Notes under the pieces: generated by a model
What the model was told of the DNA's origin: nothing
The model's database searches: none
The model's input: the letters and a program-made list of their open reading frames with translations, nothing else
Program-made: the position numbers and the translations under genes
IMG/VR virus record: IMGVR_UViG_3300007513_000017
Span: 1-64,000 of that record
Length of the DNA: 64,000 bases
DNA from: a virus
Reading direction: 5' to 3' (one strand)
Part shown: positions 23,981 to 31,296 of the stretch, piece by piece
How the letters are laid out: each line of letters starts with the position of its first letter
Numbering within the stretch: the first letter of the stretch is position 1

Positions 23981-24865
23981 CTATTTATATAACTTATCTA
24001 CTTGTTCCGCTGTCAATCTTCTCCCTATACTCCAAAATAGCGTCTTTTCTTTTGTAGTATCTATATTCTCTCTCATCCATTTATGTGCTTTACCTTCATA
24101 TATATCGTCAATAAAGCCATTACCAACATCTTCCCATATGGGTTTTGAATATGGATATGGTGTTTTGTACATTTCATAATCTTGAAACTTCTTAAAACCT
24201 GATTCAAGATTACTAAATTGATTTAAATACTCATTAATCTTTTTACTACGGTCAACAAAGGTGACCCCTATAATTCTTTTTACCTTTTTCTTAAACTTCT
24301 CTATACCTTTTACTATACCTGCAAACTGTATACCACTACCAACTGAAATTACTATATTATCTAACTTGTCAGGTATGTTTTTAACTTGATTAGCAACACT
24401 ATCAAATATTGATTCAGGATTCGTAGCAGCACTATTACCAAACTTGATTAACATATAACCTTTTTTAGATATTACTTTCTTTTTTAATCCACTATCTATT
24501 GCAACTGTATATCCGTGACCTGCAACGTTTTCAATATCAGCACCATAATGTCTTGATAATCTTATCATATGGTGGGTGTCTATTGTTTTAGGTGTTGTAC
24601 CACCTACACCTATGACGCATTTAAAACCAAAGTCTTTAGCAACTGCCGCTATGATAGGTGCTTGTGGACTATTAACAGATGAACCTGTAACTACTCCACC
24701 ATTATATTTGTTTTTAATTTCATCTTTTAATTCTCTAAACAAACAAATTGCCTGTCTTGTTTTTCCTCCATTAACATTATCTCTACCATAGGGAGCATAA
24801 TAATCATCCCTTTTGTAATAAATGTTATTGTGAATTTCTACTGGAGTTAAATCAGTTGTTTTCAT
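23981..24865 (-). CDS. PLP-dependent enzyme, ACC deaminase/D-cysteine desulfhydrase type
   Basis: 294 residues of the fold-type II PLP family. The PLP lysine is in NVNGGKTRQAI (around residue 35); Ser/Gly phosphate loop TGSSVNSPQAP and ISVGSGIQFAGIVKG follow the family plan. N-terminus TPVEIHNNIYYKRDDYY is typical. Reaction could be D-cysteine desulfhydration or related amino-acid deamination; the sequence does not decide. Such genes are seen sporadically in marine phages. Overlaps the membrane protein upstream by four bases. Confidence 0.8.
   Translation of the reverse strand: MKTTDLTPVEIHNNIYYKRDDYYAPYGRDNVNGGKTRQAICLFRELKDEIKNKYNGGVVTGSSVNSPQAPIIAAVAKDFGFKCVIGVGGTTPKTIDTHHMIRLSRHYGADIENVAGHGYTVAIDSGLKKKVISKKGYMLIKFGNSAATNPESIFDSVANQVKNIPDKLDNIVISVGSGIQFAGIVKGIEKFKKKVKRIIGVTFVDRSKKINEYLNQFSNLESGFKKFQDYEMYKTPYPYSKPIWEDVGNGFIDDIYEGKAHKWMRENIDTTKEKTLFWSIGRRLTAEQVDKLYK
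23982..23989 (-). promoter_or_regulatory. T4-type late promoter for the DUF6433-like gene
   Basis: TATAAATA on the minus strand inside the last codons of the PLP enzyme, 35 bases before ATG 23947. Confidence 0.6.
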
Positions 24866-25161
24866 AGAGTTAATTTTAATGGTATCATACAGTTCTCACA
24901 CTCTTCTGCTAAATGATAGTTTAATATACCCATTAAAAAAACTGCTATTGCAACTGCATTTAAAAATATCAATGCTCTATCGTGCCACAACATACCAACA
25001 ACAAACCAACCTGATACACCAACTAAATGTATGTACATATTTAAAGGATAAACATCCATTGATGTTAATGCCATTGCCGATAGTATTATAAAGGAGCTAA
25101 TCCATTTTATATACCAAGATAAATCGTGTAGAGGTGTTATTTTATTAATTTCAAATTTCAT
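24862..25161 (-). CDS. Membrane protein, 99 aa
   Basis: Three hydrophobic helices: WYIKWISSFIILSAMALTSM, IHLVGVSGWFVVGMLWH and LIFLNAVAIAVFLMGILNYH, with a C-terminal ECENCM motif. Similar short membrane proteins occur in T4-like marine phages. Preceded by AAAGGA and a promoter lying inside a long inverted repeat. Confidence 0.7.
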   Translation of the reverse strand: MKFEINKITPLHDLSWYIKWISSFIILSAMALTSMDVYPLNMYIHLVGVSGWFVVGMLWHDRALIFLNAVAIAVFLMGILNYHLAEECENCMIPLKLTL

Positions 25162-25176
25162 AATTCCTTTTATTAA

Positions 25177-25217
25177 GACACAGGCGAATTTTATACATAT
25201 ATGGTCGCCTGTGTCAA
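25177..25217 (-). promoter_or_regulatory. Promoter flanked by an 11-bp inverted repeat (operator-like or terminator)
   Basis: Arms GACACAGGCGA (25177-25187) and TCGCCTGTGTC (25205-25215) are perfectly complementary around a 17-base centre. On the minus strand TTGACA (25212-25217) and TATAAA (25190-25195) with 16-base spacing lie in and beside the arms, so a repressor dimer could cover the promoter. The stem could instead act as a weak terminator for the upstream HTH gene; there is no U-run. A second small stem (AATCGTA/TACGATT) lies just upstream, around 25215-25233. Confidence 0.55.
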
Positions 25218-25245
25218 TCGTATTGGTTACGATTCAATTACGCAA

Positions 25246-25542
25246 TTAATTATATGCGTATTCAGTACCGTACAGTTTAGTTATCCCAGCAGCTATAATA
25301 GCTTTTGTAGGAGTACCCAATCTATAAGATGTACCTGAAGATGATTTATTAATATAAATCATATGACCTTTTGAACGTAGTTTATCAACCATCGCTCTTG
25401 GTGATTGTAGGTCAAATCTGTTTCTTAAAACTTTCCAAGAAACTGGCTCACCTTTCTCAAATAAGTTTACAACTTTTTGAGTTTTAGACAGTCTTTTTCT
25501 GCCTTTAGTTGCTGTTGCAACTTTACTTTTTGAAAAAAACAT
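25246..25542 (-). CDS. Winged-helix/HTH DNA-binding protein, 98 aa
   Basis: Basic N-terminus (KVATATKGRKRLSKTQK) then an HTH-like region VSWKVLRNRFDLQSPRAMVD and the wing HMIYINKSSSGTSYRLGTPT. Small HTH proteins of this kind are common in T4-like marine phages. Candidate transcription regulator. Its stop lies 29 bases above the inverted repeat/promoter, so it may control the neighbouring gene. Confidence 0.7.
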   Translation of the reverse strand: MFFSKSKVATATKGRKRLSKTQKVVNLFEKGEPVSWKVLRNRFDLQSPRAMVDKLRSKGHMIYINKSSSGTSYRLGTPTKAIIAAGITKLYGTEYAYN

Positions 25543-25587
25543 AATGTTTCTTCCTCCTTTGTTTTGCTTTTTAAAGTCTGCATAGGA

Positions 25588-25746
25588 CTATTCCTCAACG
25601 GAATTCTTTAATTTCTCACACTTACTACTATCACCTAAACAATCAAAAAATTTACCCATTGCGTCTAGTTTAGGTGTATCTTTTAACCCTTTAGCACAAC
25701 CCATAAAAGTAAGCATTATTAATATCATTAAACTATTTCTTATCAT
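25588..25746 (-). CDS. Very small lipoprotein, 52 aa
   Basis: MIRNSLMILIMLTFMGCAKG gives a signal with lipobox FMGC; the mature peptide is only about 36 residues with a CLGDSSKCEK cysteine pair. The ATG lies inside the end of the upstream gene. Too short for routine gene calling. One of several small lipoproteins in this part of the genome. Confidence 0.65.
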   Translation of the reverse strand: MIRNSLMILIMLTFMGCAKGLKDTPKLDAMGKFFDCLGDSSKCEKLKNSVEE

Positions 25747-26248
25747 CATCACCGTTCAAATCCATATCAGACTCAAACATATCTGATCCATCTTGTAAAT
25801 CATTTAACTCTTCTTTAAATTCTTTATTAAAAATATTTCTTTGTTTATTTGGTTTTGCTTTCATAAAATCTGAATAATCTATCCTGGCAGCGGATGCTCT
25901 ACCCATTTTATTAAATTTTATCATTACCATTTTATTTGACATTAATTGAGCAGCGTGTGCCATATCAAAATCTCTATAAATTAAACCTCTTATACAATCA
26001 ATAACTAACGCAAGGTCTTTAGTAAATGTTTGTTTTGAAGTCTTTAATCCCATATCATTAAATTTTCTTAATAAATCAAATCCAATTTCATCTACACTAT
26101 GTTCAATAAAATCTCTAGTTTGTTGCTCTTTTAATCGTTTTGTAAATGGGGATTCTTGTGGTTTTGTAATTCTTTTTTTAATTCTGTTTTCAGGAAATAA
26201 AATTAATTTGCCTTTTTTATCTTTATCTTTAGTCACGGATAATCTCAC
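25733..26248 (-). CDS. Conserved T4-like marine phage protein, 171 aa
   Basis: Basic N-terminus, central VIDCIRGLIYRDFDMAHAAQ and MSNKMVMIKF, acidic C-terminus (SDMDLNGDDDKK). The central block is conserved in T4-like cyanophages with no known role. Overlaps glutaredoxin upstream and the small lipoprotein downstream. Confidence 0.7.
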   Translation of the reverse strand: MRLSVTKDKDKKGKLILFPENRIKKRITKPQESPFTKRLKEQQTRDFIEHSVDEIGFDLLRKFNDMGLKTSKQTFTKDLALVIDCIRGLIYRDFDMAHAAQLMSNKMVMIKFNKMGRASAARIDYSDFMKAKPNKQRNIFNKEFKEELNDLQDGSDMFESDMDLNGDDDKK

Positions 26249-26516
26249 CTTTAAAATTCACTACACCTTTATTATTAAAATATTCTATAAGTTGATTATA
26301 TCCACCGACTAGTTCTCCATCAATCTTGATTTGAGGCATTGCTCTTACCTTCTTACCAATGTCCTTAATCATTTCGTCAACTGACTTAAATTCTTCTAAT
26401 TTCTTTTCTGTAAAGATTAGACCAAGTCCCTTTAGAAGGGACTTTGCCTTCACACAGTATACACAATTTTGTTTTGAATATACTGTGATATCTTTAATTG
26501 CTAACTTCTTTATCAT
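26229..26516 (-). CDS. Glutaredoxin
   Basis: 95-residue glutaredoxin: redox motif CVYC in VYSKQNCVYCVKAKSLL (residues about 17-20), cis-Pro loop RAMPQIKIDGELVGGYNQL for glutathione binding. Start chosen at the second ATG (26516) because AGAGG stands six bases before it. Likely electron donor to the NrdAB ribonucleotide reductase encoded at 44-48 kb. Overlaps the LPP20-like lipoprotein by 23 bases. Confidence 0.9.
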   Translation of the reverse strand: MIKKLAIKDITVYSKQNCVYCVKAKSLLKGLGLIFTEKKLEEFKSVDEMIKDIGKKVRAMPQIKIDGELVGGYNQLIEYFNNKGVVNFKGEIIRD

Positions 26517-27117
26517 TGTCATCCTCTTTTTTCATAAGATTTTCAAATGACTTGTTAGCGTGATACTTTAAGTTATAAGCGTCTGTAGCTTGTTCAATTG
26601 TATAGTTGAACATTTTATTATATTCACCTAATGGCAATCTCAAACCTATCCAAGCTCTATAGTAACCGTTCTTTGTTAAGGTTACGTCTTGAGCAAAGAT
26701 TTCATATCCTCTAACTGGTGTATCTTTAATAATATTGACCAATACAGATTCTACTTCACTAACAACTGTCTTACTGTTTGATTTACCAATTTCAGTAATA
26801 AATTGTTTTGACTCTTTATTCATCTCCCCTTTGATAATGTCTGCTATTTCAGCTTTCGCTATCATTTTAGCTTTCTCAATTGCGAGATTTAAGTCTGGTG
26901 AAACGCTAGTACCAACTCCAAATATACATTGCTTTTCCTTCTCTTTACCGAATCTTGCTATATCACAAGCTTCCTTTTCAGAAAAATCAGCCATATACCA
27001 TTTTGGAACAGTATTAACTACTTTACCTTTTTCACTTTTGATTTTATAATTAGCAGCACAATTAGTCAATAATAGACCTAGTACTGTAACTGATAAAATC
27101 TTAATGTATTTGTTCAT
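26494..27117 (-). CDS. LPP20-like lipoprotein, 207 aa
   Basis: Lipoprotein signal LSVTVLGLLLTNCAANYKI with lipobox LTNC. The mature part contains CIFGVGTSVSPDLNLAIEKA and KMIAKAEIADIIKGEMNKES, the pattern of the LPP20 family of bacterial surface lipoproteins. Probably in the outer membrane or periplasm. It has its own promoter (27141-27169). A phage-borne surface lipoprotein could be a superinfection-exclusion factor, but that is only inference. Confidence 0.75.
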   Translation of the reverse strand: MNKYIKILSVTVLGLLLTNCAANYKIKSEKGKVVNTVPKWYMADFSEKEACDIARFGKEKEKQCIFGVGTSVSPDLNLAIEKAKMIAKAEIADIIKGEMNKESKQFITEIGKSNSKTVVSEVESVLVNIIKDTPVRGYEIFAQDVTLTKNGYYRAWIGLRLPLGEYNKMFNYTIEQATDAYNLKYHANKSFENLMKKEDDNDKEVSN

Positions 27118-27260
27118 TAGTTTTTCACACTCCTTTGTACATTATATAACAGTTCTTGCAATAAGTCAATGCTAGATTGAGCATAACCCAAAAATTCTGT
27201 AGCACTTACTCCATATACAATAACTAATAGGAGAGCAATTATGATTATATTTTTAATCAT
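27117..27260 (-). CDS. Small membrane/secreted peptide, 47 aa
   Basis: N-terminal hydrophobic helix IKNIIIIALLLVIVYGVSAT that may be a signal peptide, then FLGYAQSSIDLLQELLYN. TAATG overlaps at both ends with its neighbours. A promoter for the next gene lies inside its frame. Confidence 0.6.
   Translation of the reverse strand: MIKNIIIIALLLVIVYGVSATEFLGYAQSSIDLLQELLYNVQRSVKN
27141..27169 (-). promoter_or_regulatory. Sigma-70-type promoter for the LPP20-like lipoprotein
   Basis: TTGACT (27164-27169), 17-base spacer, perfect TATAAT (27141-27146), inside the preceding small gene; AAAGGAG precedes the lipoprotein ATG at 27117. Confidence 0.8.
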
Positions 27261-27760
27261 TATTTTACCTTCCATTCTCCGTACTCATCTAAACACACTT
27301 TTCCGTACGATTTAAAAGCGTGATTCTTACGACTATAATATCTGCAATACTCTGGTGTAGCAGTATTACGGTAGTAAAACTGGGCAAAAAGTTCCCAATA
27401 AGAAGGTGTATCTATACCACTACTTCCATCGGAACAATATAATTTCTCTTCTTTGGATATATTTCCATTTGACTCTTGTTTAATAATAACTTTTATATAA
27501 CAAAATTGTTCAGTATCATTTTTAGTTACTGGTTTAACATTATCATATAATATCTTTTGAGAACCATCTACAACTTTTGTACTACGTTGTATAGTTCCAT
27601 CTGGATTATGCCACTCTATTTCCATTACTTCAGCAGTTTTTTCAAATTCTTTTTTATTTAAATCACAATCAACACACGCTTGAGCACCACTTACTGCATA
27701 AGCACACATTAATAATATTATTAATATTGTTGTTGCTAAAATTTTATCTATATTCCACAT
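27260..27760 (-). CDS. Exported Cys-rich protein, 166 aa
   Basis: Start at ATG 27760 (MWNIDKILATTILIILLMCA) because a longer frame overlaps the upstream lipoprotein. Signal peptide to about SGAQA, then ACVDCDL and four more cysteines, probably disulfide bonded in the periplasm. Motif MEIEWHNPDGTIQRSTKV. No family recognised. Confidence 0.65.
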   Translation of the reverse strand: MWNIDKILATTILIILLMCAYAVSGAQACVDCDLNKKEFEKTAEVMEIEWHNPDGTIQRSTKVVDGSQKILYDNVKPVTKNDTEQFCYIKVIIKQESNGNISKEEKLYCSDGSSGIDTPSYWELFAQFYYRNTATPEYCRYYSRKNHAFKSYGKVCLDEYGEWKVK

Positions 27761-28254
27761 TAATTTTGTACCAATCCTTCTGGTTTTTCTATCCATCTGC
27801 CATCTGGCAACTGACAAGCAGTTCCAAAAATAACTTCTCTATTAACTCTACCAATTCCAATCATTGGCCAACCTGATGTTATATCTACTGTATGGTCATA
27901 ATTTTTACATATTATTGGTCCAATCATATATGACCTTGTTATGTGTATAATTCCTCCATTGCCTGATTGTGAATTATACCAATTTGTATAAGATGAACCG
28001 TGTCCACTTGTATTTAAATGGTCTACAAAAACAGCATTATGTACATCTTTATCACTTTTATATAAAATTTCTGCACCAGCAAAAGCAGAACCAACAGCAC
28101 ACGTTGCTATCAAATAAGGATTATCTCCTATATACTGTAAGCATATTGTTGTTCCTGTTGTTGCACCTAACACGGCACCTGTATGTGACCTGTTAGCACA
28201 ATTTGTTAGTAATATACTAACTAGTAAAATCCATATTATTCTTGCGTATCTCAT
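27760..28254 (-). CDS. Glycine-zipper lipoprotein, 164 aa
   Basis: Start at ATG 28254 (MRYARIIWILLVSILLTNCA), lipobox LTNC. A glycine-zipper-like stretch near residues 28-65 (GAVLGATTGTT; VGSAFAGAEILY) recalls the 17-kDa surface antigen/SlyB type. The rest is unlike known families. Predicted outer-membrane lipoprotein, part of a run of exported proteins. Confidence 0.65.
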   Translation of the reverse strand: MRYARIIWILLVSILLTNCANRSHTGAVLGATTGTTICLQYIGDNPYLIATCAVGSAFAGAEILYKSDKDVHNAVFVDHLNTSGHGSSYTNWYNSQSGNGGIIHITRSYMIGPIICKNYDHTVDITSGWPMIGIGRVNREVIFGTACQLPDGRWIEKPEGLVQN

Positions 28255-28426
28255 CACATATTTTCTGACTATTAACACTCTTTACAATGTAATAATCTTC
28301 GTTATTATCAATTACATAATTATTAAAACCTTTTTGCTGCCAGAACGTTTGAGCTCTAGCAGTAATAGGTCTGAAATAATGTGTACCATCATTGGCACTT
28401 GTACAAACAAAATCTCCTGTACTCAT
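28217..28426 (-). CDS. Hypothetical protein, 69 aa
   Basis: Begins MSTGDFVCTSANDGTHYFRP, contains ARAQTFWQQKGFNNYVI and a C-terminal basic helix. No signal peptide. One-base overlap with the exported protein upstream; its end overlaps the lipoprotein start. Unknown. Confidence 0.6.
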   Translation of the reverse strand: MSTGDFVCTSANDGTHYFRPITARAQTFWQQKGFNNYVIDNNEDYYIVKSVNSQKICDEIRKNNMDFTS

Positions 28427-28641
28427 TAATTACTCCAGTTAAACATTTTTTTAAATTTCGCAATAGTACTAGCAATTTGGTCTTTACCTTCTTGCCATTT
28501 AACTTTTTGGAAATCTACCGTAGATTGCTTCTCATTAGCAAACCACGTATTTACTGCATTAATTTTATCTTCAACCATTGTACCTGCGTTAGCAGAAGTT
28601 GACAGCATAATTAATACTAGTATTGACATCAAAGTTTTCAT
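28426..28641 (-). CDS. Small exported protein, 71 aa
   Basis: Signal peptide MKTLMSILVLIMLSTSANAG (cleavage likely after ANA), mature 52-residue amphipathic helical peptide (TIAKFKKMFNWSN at the end). Preceded by AAGGAGAATATT. Might be a membrane-active peptide, but no family recognised. Confidence 0.65.
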   Translation of the reverse strand: MKTLMSILVLIMLSTSANAGTMVEDKINAVNTWFANEKQSTVDFQKVKWQEGKDQIASTIAKFKKMFNWSN

Positions 28642-28654
28642 AATATTCTCCTTA

Positions 28655-28963
28655 TTAATGTATACTCGCTTTTTTAAACGGTTCTATCTTATCTTTTGAT
28701 TGATAAACCGTGTCCATTATTCCGTCATAATCTGCACTAGGCATTACTGACTTCATAATTTTTAATGTTTGACCCAAAATTGTCATATGTACCATAATAG
28801 GATCATTAACTTTTTCAGTTTCTAATCTCACCCATTCGTGAAAATCATCACAAACAGTTTGTTGTGGGTCAAAAATTTCTTTAATTGTTGGTTTTGGCAT
28901 ATTATCTTTTATAGTTTCTATTCTTTCTTCTACTTCTATAATATGAATCTTCTCCTCCGTCAT
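28655..28963 (-). CDS. Conserved helical phage protein, 102 aa
   Basis: Start chosen at ATG 28963 (MTEEKIHIIEVEERIETIKD), preceded by GAAGGAGAAG, inside the 3' end of the upstream gene in another frame. Central HEWVRLETEKVNDPIMVHMT. No family recognised; this kind of small acidic protein is common in marine T4-like phages. Confidence 0.6.
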   Translation of the reverse strand: MTEEKIHIIEVEERIETIKDNMPKPTIKEIFDPQQTVCDDFHEWVRLETEKVNDPIMVHMTILGQTLKIMKSVMPSADYDGIMDTVYQSKDKIEPFKKASIH

Positions 28964-29279
28964 CTTCTCCTTCGGATTCAGAAGTTTCAAAAGCCATTTG
29001 TTCAGCATAAGTTCTGCCGAATACTCTTTTATAGAAATGGTCTCTTGGATTTTCAGAAGAATAAGCAGTTATTAAACTGTCCCACTTAATATTTACATCA
29101 TATAGTCCTGGGTCTTTCTCGTTCAGTTCTTTATGGTCTTTACAAAACTGCAATCTATTTGTATGGATATCGTTCTCTTTTTCTTCGTCTGTTTTCTTGT
29201 CTGATAGTTCAATGTCTTTTTGTTTTGCAACATTAAACTCTTTGTAGATGTTCTCTTTATTATATATTACACTACTCAT
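28902..29279 (-). CDS. Hypothetical protein, 125 aa
   Basis: Start at ATG 29279 (MSSVIYNKENIYKEFNVAKQ), with AGAAAGGAAC before it. An upstream extension of the frame covers the promoter and is rejected. Highly charged, ending in an acidic then basic tail (SESEGEDDGGEDSYYRS). First gene after a strong promoter, so likely early. Confidence 0.65.
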   Translation of the reverse strand: MSSVIYNKENIYKEFNVAKQKDIELSDKKTDEEKENDIHTNRLQFCKDHKELNEKDPGLYDVNIKWDSLITAYSSENPRDHFYKRVFGRTYAEQMAFETSESEGEDDGGEDSYYRSRRKNRNYKR

Positions 29280-29307
29280 AATGTATGTTCCTTTCTCAAT
29301 TGTCTTA

Positions 29308-29336
29308 ATATTAACATAAATCGTTGCTAATGTCAA
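29308..29336 (-). promoter_or_regulatory. Sigma-70-type promoter
   Basis: TTGACA (29331-29336), 17-base spacer, TAATAT (29308-29313); a leader of about 22 bases precedes ATG 29279. Confidence 0.8.
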
Positions 29337-29343
29337 TCCTTAA

Positions 29344-29440
29344 ATTATGCTCTATTTTACTCGTTTTCCTGCATTTCCGAACCCCTAGCAAGGGCGCTGG
29401 TGAGCTTTTCCAACTACTTTGATAGTCTGCTATAGCGGGA
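29344..29440 (-). other. Gene-free, GC-richer stretch with small dyads
   Basis: Nearly 100 bases without an open frame between the 56-aa gene and the promoter at 29308. It is richer in G+C than its surroundings and has GCTATAGC, a CCCT(TGCT)AGGG hairpin and AATGCA-flanked sequence. I tried tRNA and common riboswitch patterns and none fits. It may be a small structured RNA or a terminator-like spacer. Confidence 0.35.
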
Positions 29441-29611
29441 TTATTCATTTTTTTCATCATTTATCTTATCTATTTTATTCATTAGTCTTTTAGTTCTACC
29501 CAATAATCTATCAATTAACGTACTCATTTCATTTGATAAAATTATCATATAAACTAAACCTGCCATTGAAAAAATAAACAGGATTAACAATATCATTCCG
29601 TTTCCGTCCAT
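29441..29611 (-). CDS. Small membrane protein, 56 aa
   Basis: One transmembrane helix (ILLILFIFSMAGLVYMIIL) followed by a charged helical tail (TLIDRLLGRTKRLMNKIDKI). TAATG-type junction with the gene upstream. Unknown function. Confidence 0.65.
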   Translation of the reverse strand: MDGNGMILLILFIFSMAGLVYMIILSNEMSTLIDRLLGRTKRLMNKIDKINDEKNE

Positions 29612-29612
29612 A

Positions 29613-30023
29613 TTATTTTCCTTTACTCATTTCATTTTCTAGTTCTAACATAGTGTCTATATCAGACTCTTCTTTAGTTCCATAAAGTTCTTTTTCTTCA
29701 ACTTCTTTTAGTTGATTTAAGCTATCTTTAGCGGTATCTAAATCATTATCATCAATATTATCAATTATTGAATTAATAGTATCAACTTTATTTGTCATAC
29801 CATTAATGTATAGTTCGTTTTCATTTAATAATGTCATATATTTTTTACCTCCTATTCTTTTTGTCAAATCATATTTTAATATATGCTGTCTTACTTTCTC
29901 TCTTCTTTCTGTATCACTTAAATACTCAACTGGTTTCCAATCTTTACCGTAAATGGTTATATTCATATCATCTACATCATAATAGAATATCAGTTTATCG
30001 TATATAATTTTATTACTTACCAT
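29613..30023 (-). CDS. Hypothetical acidic protein, 136 aa
   Basis: Start tentatively at ATG 30023 (MVSNKIIYDKLIFYYDVDDM); the longer frame to 30080 overlaps a small membrane peptide gene. Contains ITIYGKDWKPVEYLSDTERR and a long acidic C-terminus. No family recognised. Confidence 0.6.
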   Translation of the reverse strand: MVSNKIIYDKLIFYYDVDDMNITIYGKDWKPVEYLSDTERREKVRQHILKYDLTKRIGGKKYMTLLNENELYINGMTNKVDTINSIIDNIDDNDLDTAKDSLNQLKEVEEKELYGTKEESDIDTMLELENEMSKGK

Positions 30024-30124
30024 ATATTTGCTGTTAAAATTAAAATAATCATTGTTGGCACAACTATTGTCATTGGCCAAAAATCTAATAATTCTAATAT
30101 AAGTTTTTTTGTTTTCTTTTTCAT
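30017..30124 (-). CDS. Membrane peptide, 35 aa
   Basis: Lys-rich start (MKKKTKKLILELLDFWPMTI) then VVPTMIILILTANIW. Its ATG overlaps the stop of the DUF3310-like gene (ATGA), and its stop overlaps the next start, so it is coupled at both ends. Small size keeps confidence moderate. Confidence 0.5.
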   Translation of the reverse strand: MKKKTKKLILELLDFWPMTIVVPTMIILILTANIW

Positions 30125-30447
30125 TTTGTAACTGATAATTCTTTTATTGTTTGTTGTATTTCTTCCATATTAGGTTCCATTAAAGTGGATCCGTTTTCTT
30201 CACTATTGATTAATAAAACAATATAGTGTATTGCTTTATATAAATCTAATTTGTTTCTACCGTTTTTTTTACCGTATCTCATAAGGTATTTTATTGCATT
30301 TGATAAACTGAAATCTTTGTCTATATCTAAATGTCTTAATATGTCTTGTACTTGGAAACCTTCTTTAGTAGTTGAATAATGTTTAGAATAAGTTGTCTTA
30401 ATATATTCTAATACTTCATTTAATATTTTATCTTCTTTATATTTCAT
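30121..30447 (-). CDS. DUF3310-like phage protein, 108 aa
   Basis: The core FSLSNAIKYLMRYGKKNGRN and DLYKAIHYIVLLI is the DUF3310 pattern (NAIKYxxRxGKK..DLxKAxxY) seen in many phages. Preceding residues give FQVQDILRHLDIDKDF. Function unsettled for the family. Sits in the early small-gene run. Confidence 0.7.
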   Translation of the reverse strand: MKYKEDKILNEVLEYIKTTYSKHYSTTKEGFQVQDILRHLDIDKDFSLSNAIKYLMRYGKKNGRNKLDLYKAIHYIVLLINSEENGSTLMEPNMEEIQQTIKELSVTK

Positions 30448-30611
30448 TAGTCCGTATCTCCGTTATTTAAATCTCTTAATGATTTTTGAACACTTGTTAA
30501 TTCTTCTTTTGGTTTATTAGATTTACTTCCGTAATATAAAGCAACAGCAAATCCAATTACTGTTAAAATAATTCCGATAAACATAAGTCCAAATCCGTGT
30601 GCTAAATCCAT
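30447..30611 (-). CDS. Small membrane protein, 54 aa
   Basis: N-terminal transmembrane helix (FGLMFIGIILTVIGFAVALY) and a polar tail (KSNKPKEELTSVQKSLRDLN). Overlaps the genes on both sides by one to three bases. Unknown. Confidence 0.65.
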   Translation of the reverse strand: MDLAHGFGLMFIGIILTVIGFAVALYYGSKSNKPKEELTSVQKSLRDLNNGDTD

Positions 30612-31060
30612 TATTTACTCTCTACTAGTTTATAACTGTTATTAGGGTTTAATGCTTCGTGTAAATCATCAAGTGGTGATTCTTCTTTATCAACAACTTT
30701 ACCGTCTGCTGTGACTATATCATTTTCTAAAGCGTATGTGTCTAACTCAACATCACCGTTTTCTATAGCATTTTCTAAACCGTCATAGTCATCATAAACA
30801 ACTTTTGCAACATATTCAGTTTTATCTGAATCTGTATAGTTGGCGTCTGTCATATAGGTTTCAACACCGTTTTTTTCTTCTGCTATATCTTTAGTAATTT
30901 TACTATAATCAATTCCGCAATCACTTAATTTAGTGTCTGCTTCTTCTTGATTTTTAGCAAGACAATCTTGTTCTATGCATAAAGTATAATAAGTTTTCTT
31001 TCTGTATAGGTTTTTACCGATATCGTCTTTTCCGATATATTGGTCTGTTATATTACTCAT
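30611..31060 (-). CDS. Hypothetical early protein, 149 aa
   Basis: Acidic protein starting MSNITDQYIGKDDIGKNLYR, with a CIEQDCLAKNQEEAD segment and C-terminal ALNPNNSYKLVESK. Member of a three-gene early run (31.75 to 30.6 kb). No family recognised. Confidence 0.65.
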   Translation of the reverse strand: MSNITDQYIGKDDIGKNLYRKKTYYTLCIEQDCLAKNQEEADTKLSDCGIDYSKITKDIAEEKNGVETYMTDANYTDSDKTEYVAKVVYDDYDGLENAIENGDVELDTYALENDIVTADGKVVDKEESPLDDLHEALNPNNSYKLVESK

Positions 31061-31296
31061 ATTGTACCGTCCTCTCTCATTTTTTGTACTTCGTTTTGTC
31101 TTTCAGCAATAACAAGGTCAATCCACTCTTCTGCGTCATCTGAAGAATCAATTCCTTCCATTGCAATGTTATAATTTGTTTCAGTAAGTTTTTTTAAAGC
31201 AACGTCTTTAGTCATTTCACCTTCTAATAACTTGCTTTCAATCTTACTTAAAAATTCAGTTGCTTGGTCCCAAGCGAGATTTTTAGTTGCACTCAT
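31057..31296 (-). CDS. Hypothetical early protein, 79 aa
   Basis: Helical, with DQATEFLSKIESKLLEGEMT and SDDAEEWIDLVIAERQNEVQ. Four-base and one-base overlaps with neighbours. Unknown. Confidence 0.65.
   Translation of the reverse strand: MSATKNLAWDQATEFLSKIESKLLEGEMTKDVALKKLTETNYNIAMEGIDSSDDAEEWIDLVIAERQNEVQKMREDGTI

Noticed and set aside
28902-29336. Start of the 125-aa gene at 29336
   Set aside because: That extension covers the TTGACA/TAATAT promoter; ATG 29279 has a proper ribosome site.
29344-29440. tRNA or glutamine riboswitch
   Set aside because: No cloverleaf or conserved riboswitch core could be fitted on either strand.
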